Source: JAVBTR01 sp031556065
GTDB taxonomy: Bacteria; Bacillota; Clostridia; Christensenellales; Aristaeellaceae
Length of the DNA stretch: 64,000 nt
Direction: 5' to 3'
Assembly: GCA_031556065.1 (NCBI GenBank)
Contig: JAVBTR010000022.1
Coordinates: 62,001 to 126,000, forward strand
The stretch's first letter is position 1. Every line of letters starts with the position of its first letter. Below the pieces are notes generated by a model. The model was not told the DNA's origin. It ran no database searches and saw only the letters and a list, made by a program, of their open reading frames with translations. The position numbers and the translations under genes are program-made. Of the stretch, positions 8,875-16,674 are shown one piece after another.

Positions 8875-9542
8875 TCCTCATGCCCCCTTTCATCCCATTC
8901 TTCTTCATAAAGGGGCTCATCTTCATATTCTTCGTATTGCTGATAATCTTCATAATCATCGGTAATAGGAGCAAAACGGTCTGTTTGCCAAAGCTGGGCC
9001 TGCTGGTGGTGAACGGGCGATTCCTCCCATTCGTAAACCGGTGTAAAGCCCCGGGCCTTCACAGGGCGGGGGGCATCCACCCCTACAAACAAGCGCATGC
9101 GCAATACCGCTTCCCCAACGGTTAGCCGGGAGCCGTGATACAAAACCATGGGCCTGCCCATTTTTTCATTGGCTTCCCCATCCACTTCAAATTCCGCTTT
9201 AAAATAGGGTTCCACAAACAGGCCCTTGCCGTTTTTAAAAGCAAACGCCAAATGCTTATTTAAAACCCCCTCTACCGGCACCACCACATCGCATGTGCGA
9301 AGACTTCCTAAGGTGCCTTCCCTTGGCAGAGAGATCACTGTGCCCACAGGCAATTGCTCGCCTCCGGCCAGTACCACAAATTCCCCCACATAACCCGCAT
9401 CCGGCAGGCGCTTCACCCGCCGCTTGCGGTCCCGGCTGTCTTTGCGAAGCCAAGAAAAGCTTCTTAAAACAATGAGAACGCCCAGGAACAAAAACCAGTA
9501 TCGCATCCCCATGGCAACCACGGCGTATATTTCTTGCGGCAT
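8871..9542 (-). CDS. Membrane-anchored FHA-domain protein
   Basis: About 223 residues. One N-terminal membrane helix (MRYWFLFLGVLIVLR) is followed by a basic stretch and an FHA fold at about 50-150: GTLGSLRTCDVVVP carries the Gly/Arg/Ser-type phospho-threonine-binding loop and NKHLAFAF the SxxH-like segment. The last 50 residues are rich in Tyr, Asp and Glu. FHA domains bind phospho-threonine, so this protein probably links a Ser/Thr kinase located elsewhere in the genome to the RodA/PBP pair encoded next. The start could be ATG 9548 or 9542; the latter has better spacing from GGGGG. It overlaps rodA by 4 bases. Confidence 0.8.
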   Translation of the reverse strand: MPQEIYAVVAMGMRYWFLFLGVLIVLRSFSWLRKDSRDRKRRVKRLPDAGYVGEFVVLAGGEQLPVGTVISLPREGTLGSLRTCDVVVPVEGVLNKHLAFAFKNGKGLFVEPYFKAEFEVDGEANEKMGRPMVLYHGSRLTVGEAVLRMRLFVGVDAPRPVKARGFTPVYEWEESPVHHQQAQLWQTDRFAPITDDYEDYQQYEEYEDEPLYEEEWDERGHEE

Positions 9543-9613
9543 CCTCATCCCCCTTTGAGTGGATTTGTACAGACCAAGCCTTTGGCTTGTATAATGTGCA
9601 TTATATCATAAAA

Positions 9614-9637
9614 TGCCACCTCTGTAACGAGGTGGCA
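9614..9637 (-). terminator. Likely terminator of the pilus operon
   Basis: Stem TGCCACCTC/GAGGTGGCA with a 6-base loop, followed on the minus strand by ATTTTATGA. It sits 19 bases past the pilT stop. The T run is short, so strength is uncertain. Confidence 0.6.
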
Positions 9638-9655
9638 CTATTTTCTAATGTATCT

Positions 9656-10714
9656 TTAACCCAGGCGCTTTGCTTGCATTTCTGGGTTAATGGAAAAGAG
9701 CAGGGCGTTTTGTCTGGAAATCTTGCCTTCCTTATACAGCCTGAGAATATCCGCATCCATGGTCTGCATGCCGTCGGCAGCACTGGCGTAGATCACGTTG
9801 TCGATCTGGTGCACCTTGCCGTCCCTGATCATGTTCTGTATGGCGGGATTCACCACCATGACTTCGAAAGCGGGAACCAGCCTGCCATCCACTGTGGGGA
9901 TCAACTGCTGGGAAACAACCGCCCGAAGTACCATGGAAAGCTGCATCTTGATCTGCATCTGCTGGGATGCGGGAAAAGAATCGATGATCCTATCCACCGT
10001 TTGGGCAGCACCAATGGTATGAAGGGTGGAAAACACCAATTGCCCCGTTTCCGCAGCGGTTAGGGCGGTGGAAATGGTTTCGTAATCCCTCATTTCTCCC
10101 AGCAGAATCACATTAGGGGATTGACGCAGGGCTGCTCTGAGCGCCTTTCCGTATGAAACGCTGTCGCTGGGCACCTCTCGCTGACTCACAATGGATTTTT
10201 TATGGGGGTGTAAAAATTCAATGGGGTCTTCCAAGGTAATAATATGCTCCTGGCGCTGGGTATTGATCTGATCGATCAGACATGCCAGGGTGGTGGATTT
10301 GCCGCTTCCCGCGCTGCCCGTAACCAAAACAATGCCCTTGCGGTACTGAGCTAAGCGCAAAACCTGGTTGGGTATTTGCAGCAGACCCGGTTCAGGCAAG
10401 CCTACCGCTACCAGCCGCAAGACCGCAGCCAGCGTGCCTCTTTGCTTAAAGGCGTTGCAGCGGAAACGGCCCATTTGGGGAATAGAAAACGAAAAATCGT
10501 CGTCCCCCGTTACATAAAGTCCTTCTATATCCCGGTTTCCGGCCTGCTTGTAAATACTGTGAATCAGTTCCTCCGCTATTACCGGCATAACCCTTTGATC
10601 GTTAAGTGGCGTAATCATGCCGCCCACTCTAAGCCCGATAGCCGCTCCTGGTACAATGAAAACGTCTGCCGCTTCCATTTGCAAGGCCATTCTAAGCAGT
10701 TCTACCAACTCCAC
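9656..10714 (-). CDS. pilT: Type IV pilus retraction-type ATPase PilT
   Basis: 352 residues, the normal PilT length. Walker A VTGSAGSGKSTT near residue 131, an Asp box around DPIEF, a Walker B region ILLGEMRD near 203 and the His box TGQLVFSTLHT near 223-233 are clear. These hexameric cytoplasmic ATPases depolymerise type IV pili. The start is a GTG at 10714 with AAAGGAG nine bases upstream; no ATG fits. It is the last gene of an operon with PilC and four small pilin-like proteins. No PilB-type extension ATPase is encoded nearby, so either it is elsewhere or this ATPase powers both directions. Confidence 0.93.
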   Translation of the reverse strand: MELVELLRMALQMEAADVFIVPGAAIGLRVGGMITPLNDQRVMPVIAEELIHSIYKQAGNRDIEGLYVTGDDDFSFSIPQMGRFRCNAFKQRGTLAAVLRLVAVGLPEPGLLQIPNQVLRLAQYRKGIVLVTGSAGSGKSTTLACLIDQINTQRQEHIITLEDPIEFLHPHKKSIVSQREVPSDSVSYGKALRAALRQSPNVILLGEMRDYETISTALTAAETGQLVFSTLHTIGAAQTVDRIIDSFPASQQMQIKMQLSMVLRAVVSQQLIPTVDGRLVPAFEVMVVNPAIQNMIRDGKVHQIDNVIYASAADGMQTMDADILRLYKEGKISRQNALLFSINPEMQAKRLG

Positions 10715-10728
10715 AATACCACGCTCCT

Positions 10729-11139
10729 TTAATGAGGCAAATTCAGTATCTCATTGGGCTGCCACTTGCCCGTGTTTACTACTTCGTAGCTATTTTCTTT
10801 AAGCCCCTGAGAAGAAAGGGAAACCTCCGCCATTACACACATGTTTTCGAAAAAGGGCACATACACTGTCCAGTTTTCGTCCGTTTTTTCTATACGAACC
10901 CCTTCAATGCCCAGGTTTTCCGGCTTGGCTCCCTCATTTAAAAGGAACAGGGCTTCCTTAAGCTTGCTGTCCGCCGTTGCCTGAGCCACTACATATTCCT
11001 GGCGCTTATTGGAAAGCTTTAAATCGCTGGAGGCACTTAAAAGAGCCAATACGCTTAAAGTGGTCATAGAAATAACCACCAGTATTAAAAGAAGGGAGGA
11101 CACGCCAATCCCCATGCGGTAAGGTGCTTTGCGGTTCAT
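10729..11139 (-). CDS. Small membrane protein of the pilus operon
   Basis: 136 residues with one N-terminal membrane helix (about 10-36, GVSSLLLILVVISMTTLSVL) followed by an extracytoplasmic alpha/beta region without Cys pairs. The layout, a short basic leader then a helix that continues amphipathically (SSDLKLSNKRQEYVVAQA), is that of a pseudopilin or PilX-like protein, but a canonical Gly-Phe-xxx-Glu prepilin cleavage site is missing. It overlaps the preceding gene by 4 bases (11136-11139) and ends 15 bases before pilT. No family was recognised with certainty. Confidence 0.65.
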   Translation of the reverse strand: MNRKAPYRMGIGVSSLLLILVVISMTTLSVLALLSASSDLKLSNKRQEYVVAQATADSKLKEALFLLNEGAKPENLGIEGVRIEKTDENWTVYVPFFENMCVMAEVSLSSQGLKENSYEVVNTGKWQPNEILNLPH

Positions 11140-11549
11140 TGGAGCACCCCCTTTGAAGTGAAACGGGCAAAGGGGATTTCGATAACGGGCCTTTCCAAAT
11201 GTTCAACCCGCACACTGCCCTGATCCAGGCTACCATGGCTGCCTTGAGTGAGATTGCTTTCAATGGCTATGATATATTCGCAACCATTAACTATCACCTT
11301 GTTTTCGAAGCCTGTTTCATTTTCTTCATAGCCCTGGTTTTTAAAGAAAGCCGCAACACTTTCGTCAGAGGTTTGGAAGGCATTGACCACATCCTCGGCT
11401 AAAAAGGTGCTCATCACAAGGGTTTCACTTTCAACGCTTTTTTGATGGGTTCCTGCGAAAACCTGTAAAATAACCGCTGCGGACAGCGCAAAGAACAGTA
11501 TGGCCAAAGCCAATTCCAAAAGCATTAAACTGTCGCCGTTTTTCCTCAT
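11136..11549 (-). CDS. Prepilin-like protein
   Basis: 137 residues. The N-terminus MRKNGDSLMLLELALAILF resembles a class III-type prepilin leader (basic residues, Gly, then a helix containing Glu), although Glu falls at position +7 after the Gly rather than the usual +5. The rest is a small beta-rich extracytoplasmic domain. It overlaps both neighbours by 4 bases, showing tight translational coupling within the pilus operon. It is probably a minor pilin; the prepilin peptidase that would process it is not in the window. Confidence 0.65.
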   Translation of the reverse strand: MRKNGDSLMLLELALAILFFALSAAVILQVFAGTHQKSVESETLVMSTFLAEDVVNAFQTSDESVAAFFKNQGYEENETGFENKVIVNGCEYIIAIESNLTQGSHGSLDQGSVRVEHLERPVIEIPFARFTSKGVLQ

Positions 11550-12055
11550 TTGCCTGTCACTCCCTTCCCATGAAGGTCAATACGCAGGCTGCCAGATTGG
11601 CCCCGGGGTTCTTTAACTGTAATGGTTAAAAGGTCCCCTTCTACTCGGGCGTGGAACTCTTTTAAGGGGATTAGTTTCTGGCCCGCGTCTCTTGTAAAAT
11701 CCATTGAATCGGTGTTGTAGAACTGCTCCATCAGCATGCCTTCATGAAGGTAGATAGCGGTGTCCAGCAAATCCCCGTCCAGGGTTTCAAGGGCTAAAAA
11801 CAACACAGCCTGCCCATCCGCTTCTTCAACCCAGATGCCCTTTTCCCCCGCTTCCGAAAGAACCTTGCTTTCTACATAGCCAAGAGCCGTGCGCAGAGCC
11901 GCTGTGCTTTCTGTCTGTTCCACGGTTTTGCGGTAACCCTGGGCGGATATGACCACCATTAAAAGCATCAGCAACGCGAACAGCGCAAACAACGCTATGG
12001 CAAACAGGCTGCTGATTGCATGGCGCGTATCCTTACTGCTTCTTATGCTTGTCAC
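11546..12055 (-). CDS. Pilus-operon membrane protein (DUF4860-like)
   Basis: 169 residues if translation begins at the GTG at 12055, which lies 7 bases after AGGGGAG and directly follows the preceding stop; a frame-open ATG at 12079 is inside the previous gene and has no ribosome site. There is one long N-terminal hydrophobic segment (about 14-40) and a mostly beta extracytoplasmic part containing KEPRGQSGSLRIDL near the end. The arrangement resembles DUF4860 proteins that accompany PilC/GspF in clostridial pilus or competence loci; that assignment is from memory of the family and is moderate. Confidence 0.6.
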   Translation of the reverse strand: MTSIRSSKDTRHAISSLFAIALFALFALLMLLMVVISAQGYRKTVEQTESTAALRTALGYVESKVLSEAGEKGIWVEEADGQAVLFLALETLDGDLLDTAIYLHEGMLMEQFYNTDSMDFTRDAGQKLIPLKEFHARVEGDLLTITVKEPRGQSGSLRIDLHGKGVTGK

Positions 12056-12056
12056 A

Positions 12057-12380
12057 TTAATTCTCCCCTTTAACAGCAACGGTGATAATGGGCATCAGGT
12101 TGTCGGCAAATGCGTCGTAAGTAACCATGTATTTGTCTTCATCGATCACGATGCCGTAATCTTTTTGAATCTTTTCAAGTGTGGCCGGATAGCGGCCTTC
12201 AATGGCATAGCAGCTGACCACGGCATTGTTCAGCGCCCGTTGAAGGGCCTGGGTCTGTTCGTTGGTTGTCATGCGGCTGGTAGAACCAAGCAATCCAATG
12301 GCCAAGGCCATCAGCAGTACACTGACGATTACTGTCAGCACCGTGCCCAAATAAGCTTTAGGCGTTTTAAACAGATGCAT
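12057..12380 (-). CDS. Minor pilin-like protein
   Basis: 107 residues: basic start, one hydrophobic helix (about 10-31, YLGTVLTVIVSVLLMALAIG) and a short extracytoplasmic domain. The block following the helix (QALQRALNNAVVSCYAIEGR then YPATLEKIQKDYG) is characteristic of small pilins and pseudopilins, in which the helix is followed by a YP-xxLxxL segment. There is no standard prepilin cleavage motif. AGGAGAGGAGG lies ahead of the ATG. It is second in the operon after pilC and may be the major subunit because it is the most pilin-like of the four; that is inference. Confidence 0.65.
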   Translation of the reverse strand: MHLFKTPKAYLGTVLTVIVSVLLMALAIGLLGSTSRMTTNEQTQALQRALNNAVVSCYAIEGRYPATLEKIQKDYGIVIDEDKYMVTYDAFADNLMPIITVAVKGEN

Positions 12381-12410
12381 GGCTACCCTCCTCTCCTTTT
12401 ATGAGGCTCC

Positions 12411-13472
12411 TTAAATAATGGTTGTCATCATGCCTGCCAAAGGCAGCATCACCGATAAAAGAATGCCGCCGATGGCCACTGCCAAAATAACCACCAGGGT
12501 AGGCTCGATCAGGCCGATGAGGTTGCGAATGTCGGAATCTGTCTTTTCTTCGTAGATTTCCGCCACACGAGCCATGGCCGCGTCCAGTTGCCCGGCCTGG
12601 TATCCGGCCTTGATGATCTTCACATGAATAGGATCGTAAATCTTTGCCTGGGCGATGGCTTGAGGCACATCCATGTTTTCCTCTGTCATCATGTTGCAGC
12701 AATCGATGATTTTCTTTTTTGTCACTTCATCAAAGGGCAGCTCCTGAGCCAGGCCCATGGCCTGCTCAATAGGCAGCCCCGCGGTTTGCATCAGCGCCAT
12801 AGCGGAAGCGAACCGCGCCTTTGAAATGGTCTGATACAGTCGCCCAATAGCGGGAATGGCTTTCCCGGCCAGTTTATTGGCCAAAACCGGGCCCTTGGTT
12901 TTGTAAACAACGCCATAAACCCCAAGGCACACAAGGGCCAGGCCGATCAGCGCAATCACGGCTACACCCAACGTGGTGCCCACGTTTACTATGCCAGTCA
13001 TAGAAGCGTCCATCTCGGCGCCCAGGCTTTGGAACACCCGGTTAAAGATAGGCATAACCTGGGTTACCAAAATAACCACCACCGCCGCCAGCACCAACAC
13101 CAGCATGGCCGGATAGAGCACAGCGCTTTTCAACGCCTTTTTAATTTCGCTTTCCCGGCGGTAATAAGCGGCCAAGGCCATCATCACTTCTTCTAATTTG
13201 CCTGTTACCTCACCGATTTTAACCAGCTTCACCACATAAGCCGGGAAGACCCCTGCCGCCTCCAGCCCTTCGGAAAGCTGATCCCTGCCGCCAATGGTAT
13301 CAAGCAGCACCTTGAAATTCGCTTCGTTAATAGAGGCATCGCCATCCATAAGGGCTTCCAGGCCTTCTACCACCGGCACACCGCTTTTTAAGATTAGCGC
13401 GGCCTGCTCGCAAAACAGGGAAACTTCATCGTAGGGAAGCGCCTTTGCTTTTTTGTTCATTGTAGCGTCCAT
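12411..13472 (-). CDS. pilC: Type IV pilus inner-membrane platform protein PilC/GspF
   Basis: 353 residues with the duplicated GspF/PilC domain: the first copy starts near residue 15 (LFCEQAALILKSGVPVVEGL) and the second near 210 (ARFASAMALMQTAGLPIEQA). Three membrane helices follow each or end each repeat (for example AMLVLVLAAVVVILVTQV near 120 and the C-terminal VVILAVAIGGILLSVMLPL). PilC is the platform that the PilB and PilT ATPases rotate. AGGAGG lies 8 bases before the ATG. It is preceded by the transglutaminase-like gene with an 18-base gap. Confidence 0.92.
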   Translation of the reverse strand: MDATMNKKAKALPYDEVSLFCEQAALILKSGVPVVEGLEALMDGDASINEANFKVLLDTIGGRDQLSEGLEAAGVFPAYVVKLVKIGEVTGKLEEVMMALAAYYRRESEIKKALKSAVLYPAMLVLVLAAVVVILVTQVMPIFNRVFQSLGAEMDASMTGIVNVGTTLGVAVIALIGLALVCLGVYGVVYKTKGPVLANKLAGKAIPAIGRLYQTISKARFASAMALMQTAGLPIEQAMGLAQELPFDEVTKKKIIDCCNMMTEENMDVPQAIAQAKIYDPIHVKIIKAGYQAGQLDAAMARVAEIYEEKTDSDIRNLIGLIEPTLVVILAVAIGGILLSVMLPLAGMMTTII

Positions 13473-13489
13473 GTATCTTTCCTCCTAAG

Positions 13490-14344
13490 TTAGTTCACTT
13501 CAGTGGCGCTATAGCTGCTATCGGAATAGCCCTGCTGGGCGAAGGTGGCATCCATCAGCTTCCACTGGCCATCCACAAGCACTTGGTTCCACGCGTGCCT
13601 TTGGGCGTTGCCCGCCACATTCAGGTTCCCAAACACCACTTGTGTGGGAATCCCCTGAGAGCGGAGCATGGCTCCAAAGAGGGCTGCATAATCAAAGCAA
13701 ATGCCCTTTCGGCTGTTCAGCGCGTCATCCACCACCGGCACATAGCCTGTTTTAACCGTTGCCGCCTTAATATAATCGTACACCATGTTATTCTTTAAAT
13801 AGTCCCATATTGCAGATATTTTCTCTTTATCGTCACTCAAGCCTTGGCAAAGCTCATTGGCTTTAAGCACCGCCTGGGAATTTTCATTGTAATCAGAATA
13901 GATATTTGGGGTCACAAAGGCGCTGTTCGGATCCTGCATATCTGCCTTGACGGTTTCGCTTAAAAGCTGGGTATAGTTGTTGGAGGAAGTCTTGGTGGAT
14001 ACGTTTTCCAACACAGTAATACGGTATTTCCCAGAGCCTTTCACCAAGGGAAACACCGAAAATTCATTGTTGGTATTCAAGGTGTAGGTACCCAGGGTTT
14101 CACCGTCATAGGTGATCTGCACCTTTACTTTTTTCTTGCTTCCCTTATGCTTAATCATCACATAGCCCAAATCGGCGTGTGATGCATCCACCGTCACATT
14201 CTTGTTTTTATATGTTTTACTATTTGAAGCGACTGGATATATGGGGGCGATAGCCGCTATGGCCGAAATAACAGCAATCATCAACAATGCCGCTACTGCC
14301 AATGGCCATACACCTTTGCGCTTCCAATATGGACACATTTCCAT
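13490..14344 (-). CDS. Membrane-anchored transglutaminase-like protease fold protein
   Basis: 284 residues from ATG 14344 (7 bases after AGGGAG; a longer open frame up to 14419 lacks a ribosome site). Residues about 10-35 form a membrane helix, then a beta domain with a KHKGSKKKVKVQ stretch, then a transglutaminase core: the Cys in SRKGICFDYAALF near 216, the His in RHAWNQV near 254 and the Asp in LMDATF near 270 complete the Cys-His-Asp triad. Such proteins act outside the membrane as proteases or crosslinking enzymes. It heads the pilus operon, so a role in pilus or wall processing is possible, though linkage is only by position. Confidence 0.82.
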   Translation of the reverse strand: MEMCPYWKRKGVWPLAVAALLMIAVISAIAAIAPIYPVASNSKTYKNKNVTVDASHADLGYVMIKHKGSKKKVKVQITYDGETLGTYTLNTNNEFSVFPLVKGSGKYRITVLENVSTKTSSNNYTQLLSETVKADMQDPNSAFVTPNIYSDYNENSQAVLKANELCQGLSDDKEKISAIWDYLKNNMVYDYIKAATVKTGYVPVVDDALNSRKGICFDYAALFGAMLRSQGIPTQVVFGNLNVAGNAQRHAWNQVLVDGQWKLMDATFAQQGYSDSSYSATEVN

Positions 14345-14425
14345 TCGCATACTCCCTAAATGTAATGACCAAATAAGACAACATATGATAACTATACACC
14401 AAAAATGCCAAAGAAGCAAGAAAGA

Positions 14426-14463
14426 AAAAGGCCTCGACCGTTATTCACGCCCAGAGCCTTTTT
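14426..14463 (-). terminator. Terminator after the solute-binding protein gene
   Basis: An imperfect stem AAAAAGGC...GCCTTTTT with an inner TC/GA and a T-rich 3' side, 15 bases past the stop at 14478. Confidence 0.65.
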
Positions 14464-14477
14464 CTTATAAACTTTCG

Positions 14478-16460
14478 TTAATCTTCCAGAATAATCACAT
14501 CATCTGAAAGCTCTTCCATAGCCTGGCTTACATCCTCTCCCAGGGTGGCGTATAAAATGGCTACAGGCCAGTTCATTTCCGCACTGGGGTTATAATGCTG
14601 CAAATCTTTTACGTAAAAATCGAAATACACATTGGAATACAAGGGCAGCATGGGAATCTTTTCATTGAAATAATCTTGAAACTTAACCCATTTCTGGCAG
14701 TATTCCAACAGGGCGCCAGGCTCCGTCTGCCGAAGTTCCAAAGCCAGCTTTTCCAACTGCCCGTCCCGGTAGCCGGTGGTGTTCTGAGTGCCTTGGTAGG
14801 CATCTTCGGTGTTAAAGACAAAATACGGGTCAAAAATGCTGATAAAGTTAGTGGCAATGTAGATCATATCGTACTGCCGTTCTTCCTGCCTGTAATATTG
14901 GAAGAACAAATCTTCAATGGCCATTTCCGATATATCAAGAGCCATACCGATCTCCCTCAGCGGCTCTTCCAGCATATCCTGGATCAATTGGGCTGCCACG
15001 GAATCCTTCATTTTTATGTAGCGGATATTCAGGCCCATAAGGCTTCCGTCTTCCAGTTGCTTATAGCGGACGGCATCCGTGCCTTCCTGGAAGGCTGCAC
15101 CCTTTTCATTGAGCGTCCAGCCATCGGAAACCAAAAGAGCCTTGGCCTTATCCAGGTCCGGAACATAGTGTTCAAGATCCGCCAGGCCTTTGAGAACCAG
15201 GGATTCCCAGCCGTCCTCATCATCGGCCGCAGTGCCCTCAGGCTTTAACGTACCGCCGATCATATTAACCATCCATTGGCCGATACCGTAGTAGCCTTCC
15301 ACCACCAGGCCAAAGTTGTTGGTAAATTGCGTGTTGAATTCATCTCTGTCTAGGCTATAGGCAATGGCTTTGCGCACCGCTTCAAACTGCATGGGACCCT
15401 GTTCACAGGCAAAGCTTAAGAAGCCCGCACCCATTCTGTTATAGGCCTGCATATTCGCCTGGCCTTCAGCGTTGAGCGTAATGCCGTCTTCTATGTTCTG
15501 GCCATATACCACCTTGTTCAGAAGATGAATTTCGCCGGATTCATAGCGCTCAATCATATCCTCCGGGATCACATGGGTGAACACCAGATGATCGATGGTG
15601 GGTTTTTGCTCATCGTAATAGCCTTTGTAGTAGGGGTTCAGGTCGAACCGGGCTTCTCTTGTGTCCCAATCGAAATCCGTCAGCATATAAGGGCCGCAGG
15701 AAACCATTGGGTTTGCCAGATAGCCGGTATCTGGATCAAGAATGGTTTCCCTTAAGCTTTCCACATTCCAGCTATCGCCCTTAATATATGCCCCGTCCCC
15801 ATCGTCCAAAATGTCGCAGCCGGGAGCGATAACCGAAATAGGGTAAGGAATCGCATCCAGCATGGCAATTTCAAAGAAAAAGGGCAGGTATTCCTTCTTA
15901 ATTTCAACCGCATAAGTGTATTGATCCACCAGGTTTAGGCCGGAAAAAACCTGGGTGTTCCCAGCGACGTAATCTTCATAGCCCGCCACGTAACCGTAGT
16001 TGGTGGAAATAGCCCCCAGCTGGTTGATAACGGGATCGGCGAAGAGCATCATAGAAAACAAATAATCCTTGGCGGTAATGGGCGTGCCGTCATTGTAGGT
16101 TAAATCCCGTTTAAGCTGCACCATGTACATTTTGTTGCCGTTTTCAAGGTTTGCGCCCTGAACAGATTCAACCACCTGGGGATCAATCTCAAAACGGGAT
16201 TGCATGGTCCATACCACAGGGCTGTACCCATGGATTAAAGAACGCACGTCAATATCGCAGGTGTTGTTTCCCCACATGTTTGTGAAAAAGGTGCCGCTTA
16301 AGGTTGTGGTGGCGGCAACGACAAATTCCGGGTACCCTAATTCTTCCTGGGTGGGCTGCACCGGCAATTCCTCGGCCAATGCGCCAATGGTTGGACACAT
16401 TACCAACAGAAGCATTACCAAAACCAACGAAAGTGCTATGCGCTTCATATTAACCTTCAT
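14478..16460 (-). CDS. Peptide/nickel-type ABC transporter solute-binding protein (SBP family 5)
   Basis: 660 residues with an N-terminal signal peptide (MKRIALSLVLVMLLLVMCP ... ALAEE); no lipobox Cys at the cut. The body matches the OppA/DppA fold: YMVQLKRDLTYNDGTPITAKDY near residue 155 is the typical domain, and AIAYSLDRDEFN near 370 the family's second landmark. The protein should capture peptides or similar solutes outside the cell. Two copies of the expected permeases and ATPases do not lie next to it, so it is an orphan receptor or uses a transporter elsewhere. Its 5' region contains a conserved structured element (16491-16635) that recurs before the YhaM-like gene. Confidence 0.85.
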   Translation of the reverse strand: MKVNMKRIALSLVLVMLLLVMCPTIGALAEELPVQPTQEELGYPEFVVAATTTLSGTFFTNMWGNNTCDIDVRSLIHGYSPVVWTMQSRFEIDPQVVESVQGANLENGNKMYMVQLKRDLTYNDGTPITAKDYLFSMMLFADPVINQLGAISTNYGYVAGYEDYVAGNTQVFSGLNLVDQYTYAVEIKKEYLPFFFEIAMLDAIPYPISVIAPGCDILDDGDGAYIKGDSWNVESLRETILDPDTGYLANPMVSCGPYMLTDFDWDTREARFDLNPYYKGYYDEQKPTIDHLVFTHVIPEDMIERYESGEIHLLNKVVYGQNIEDGITLNAEGQANMQAYNRMGAGFLSFACEQGPMQFEAVRKAIAYSLDRDEFNTQFTNNFGLVVEGYYGIGQWMVNMIGGTLKPEGTAADDEDGWESLVLKGLADLEHYVPDLDKAKALLVSDGWTLNEKGAAFQEGTDAVRYKQLEDGSLMGLNIRYIKMKDSVAAQLIQDMLEEPLREIGMALDISEMAIEDLFFQYYRQEERQYDMIYIATNFISIFDPYFVFNTEDAYQGTQNTTGYRDGQLEKLALELRQTEPGALLEYCQKWVKFQDYFNEKIPMLPLYSNVYFDFYVKDLQHYNPSAEMNWPVAILYATLGEDVSQAMEELSDDVIILED

Positions 16461-16490
16461 TCCTTTCCTAAAACCATCTACAAATTCCAG

Positions 16491-16635
16491 AAGGTATCGG
16501 AGGGGAGTGCCCCTCCGATTTTAGTTCCGAAACCAGCGACATGTGCGGTGGTTTCGGTGGAATTTCGTAGAAATTCCTACCTTGCCCGAGCAAACGGCCA
16601 TAAAGCGGAAAGCTTTACAGTGCAGCGAGGGAAAA
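16491..16635. repeat. Conserved cloverleaf-like element, copy A
   Basis: AAGGTA (16491-16496) can pair with TACCTT (16578-16583), enclosing three hairpins: 16496-16519 (10 pairs), 16527-16557 (9 pairs, 13-base loop) and 16559-16577 (8 pairs, loop GTA). A fourth hairpin lies at 16601-16617 (TAAAGC/GCTTTA), followed by TGCAGCGAGGGAAAA. The same layout recurs at 53028-53172 with long identical blocks (for example AATTTCGTAGAAATTCCTAC) and paired base changes in the stems. It lies between the stop of the giant surface gene and the start of the solute-binding-protein gene. Whether it acts as RNA (minus strand) or DNA is open. Confidence 0.7.
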
Positions 16636-16642
16636 GCACCCT

Positions 16643-16666
16643 CGTGCGAATGCAAGCATTCGCACG
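16643..16666 (-). terminator. Hairpin just past the giant surface gene
   Basis: CGTGCGAATG, 4-base loop, CATTCGCACG, followed on the minus strand by AGGGTGCTTTT. It is 8 bases past the stop at 16675 and probably terminates the surface cluster, although the T run is interrupted. It abuts structured element A. Confidence 0.5.
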
Positions 16667-16674
16667 AATCTGGG

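Noticed and set aside
16491..16635. Group II intron or integron attC site
   Set aside because: Too short for an intron with no domain V, and no attC core sites or integrase; position beside a terminator hairpin alone is not enough.
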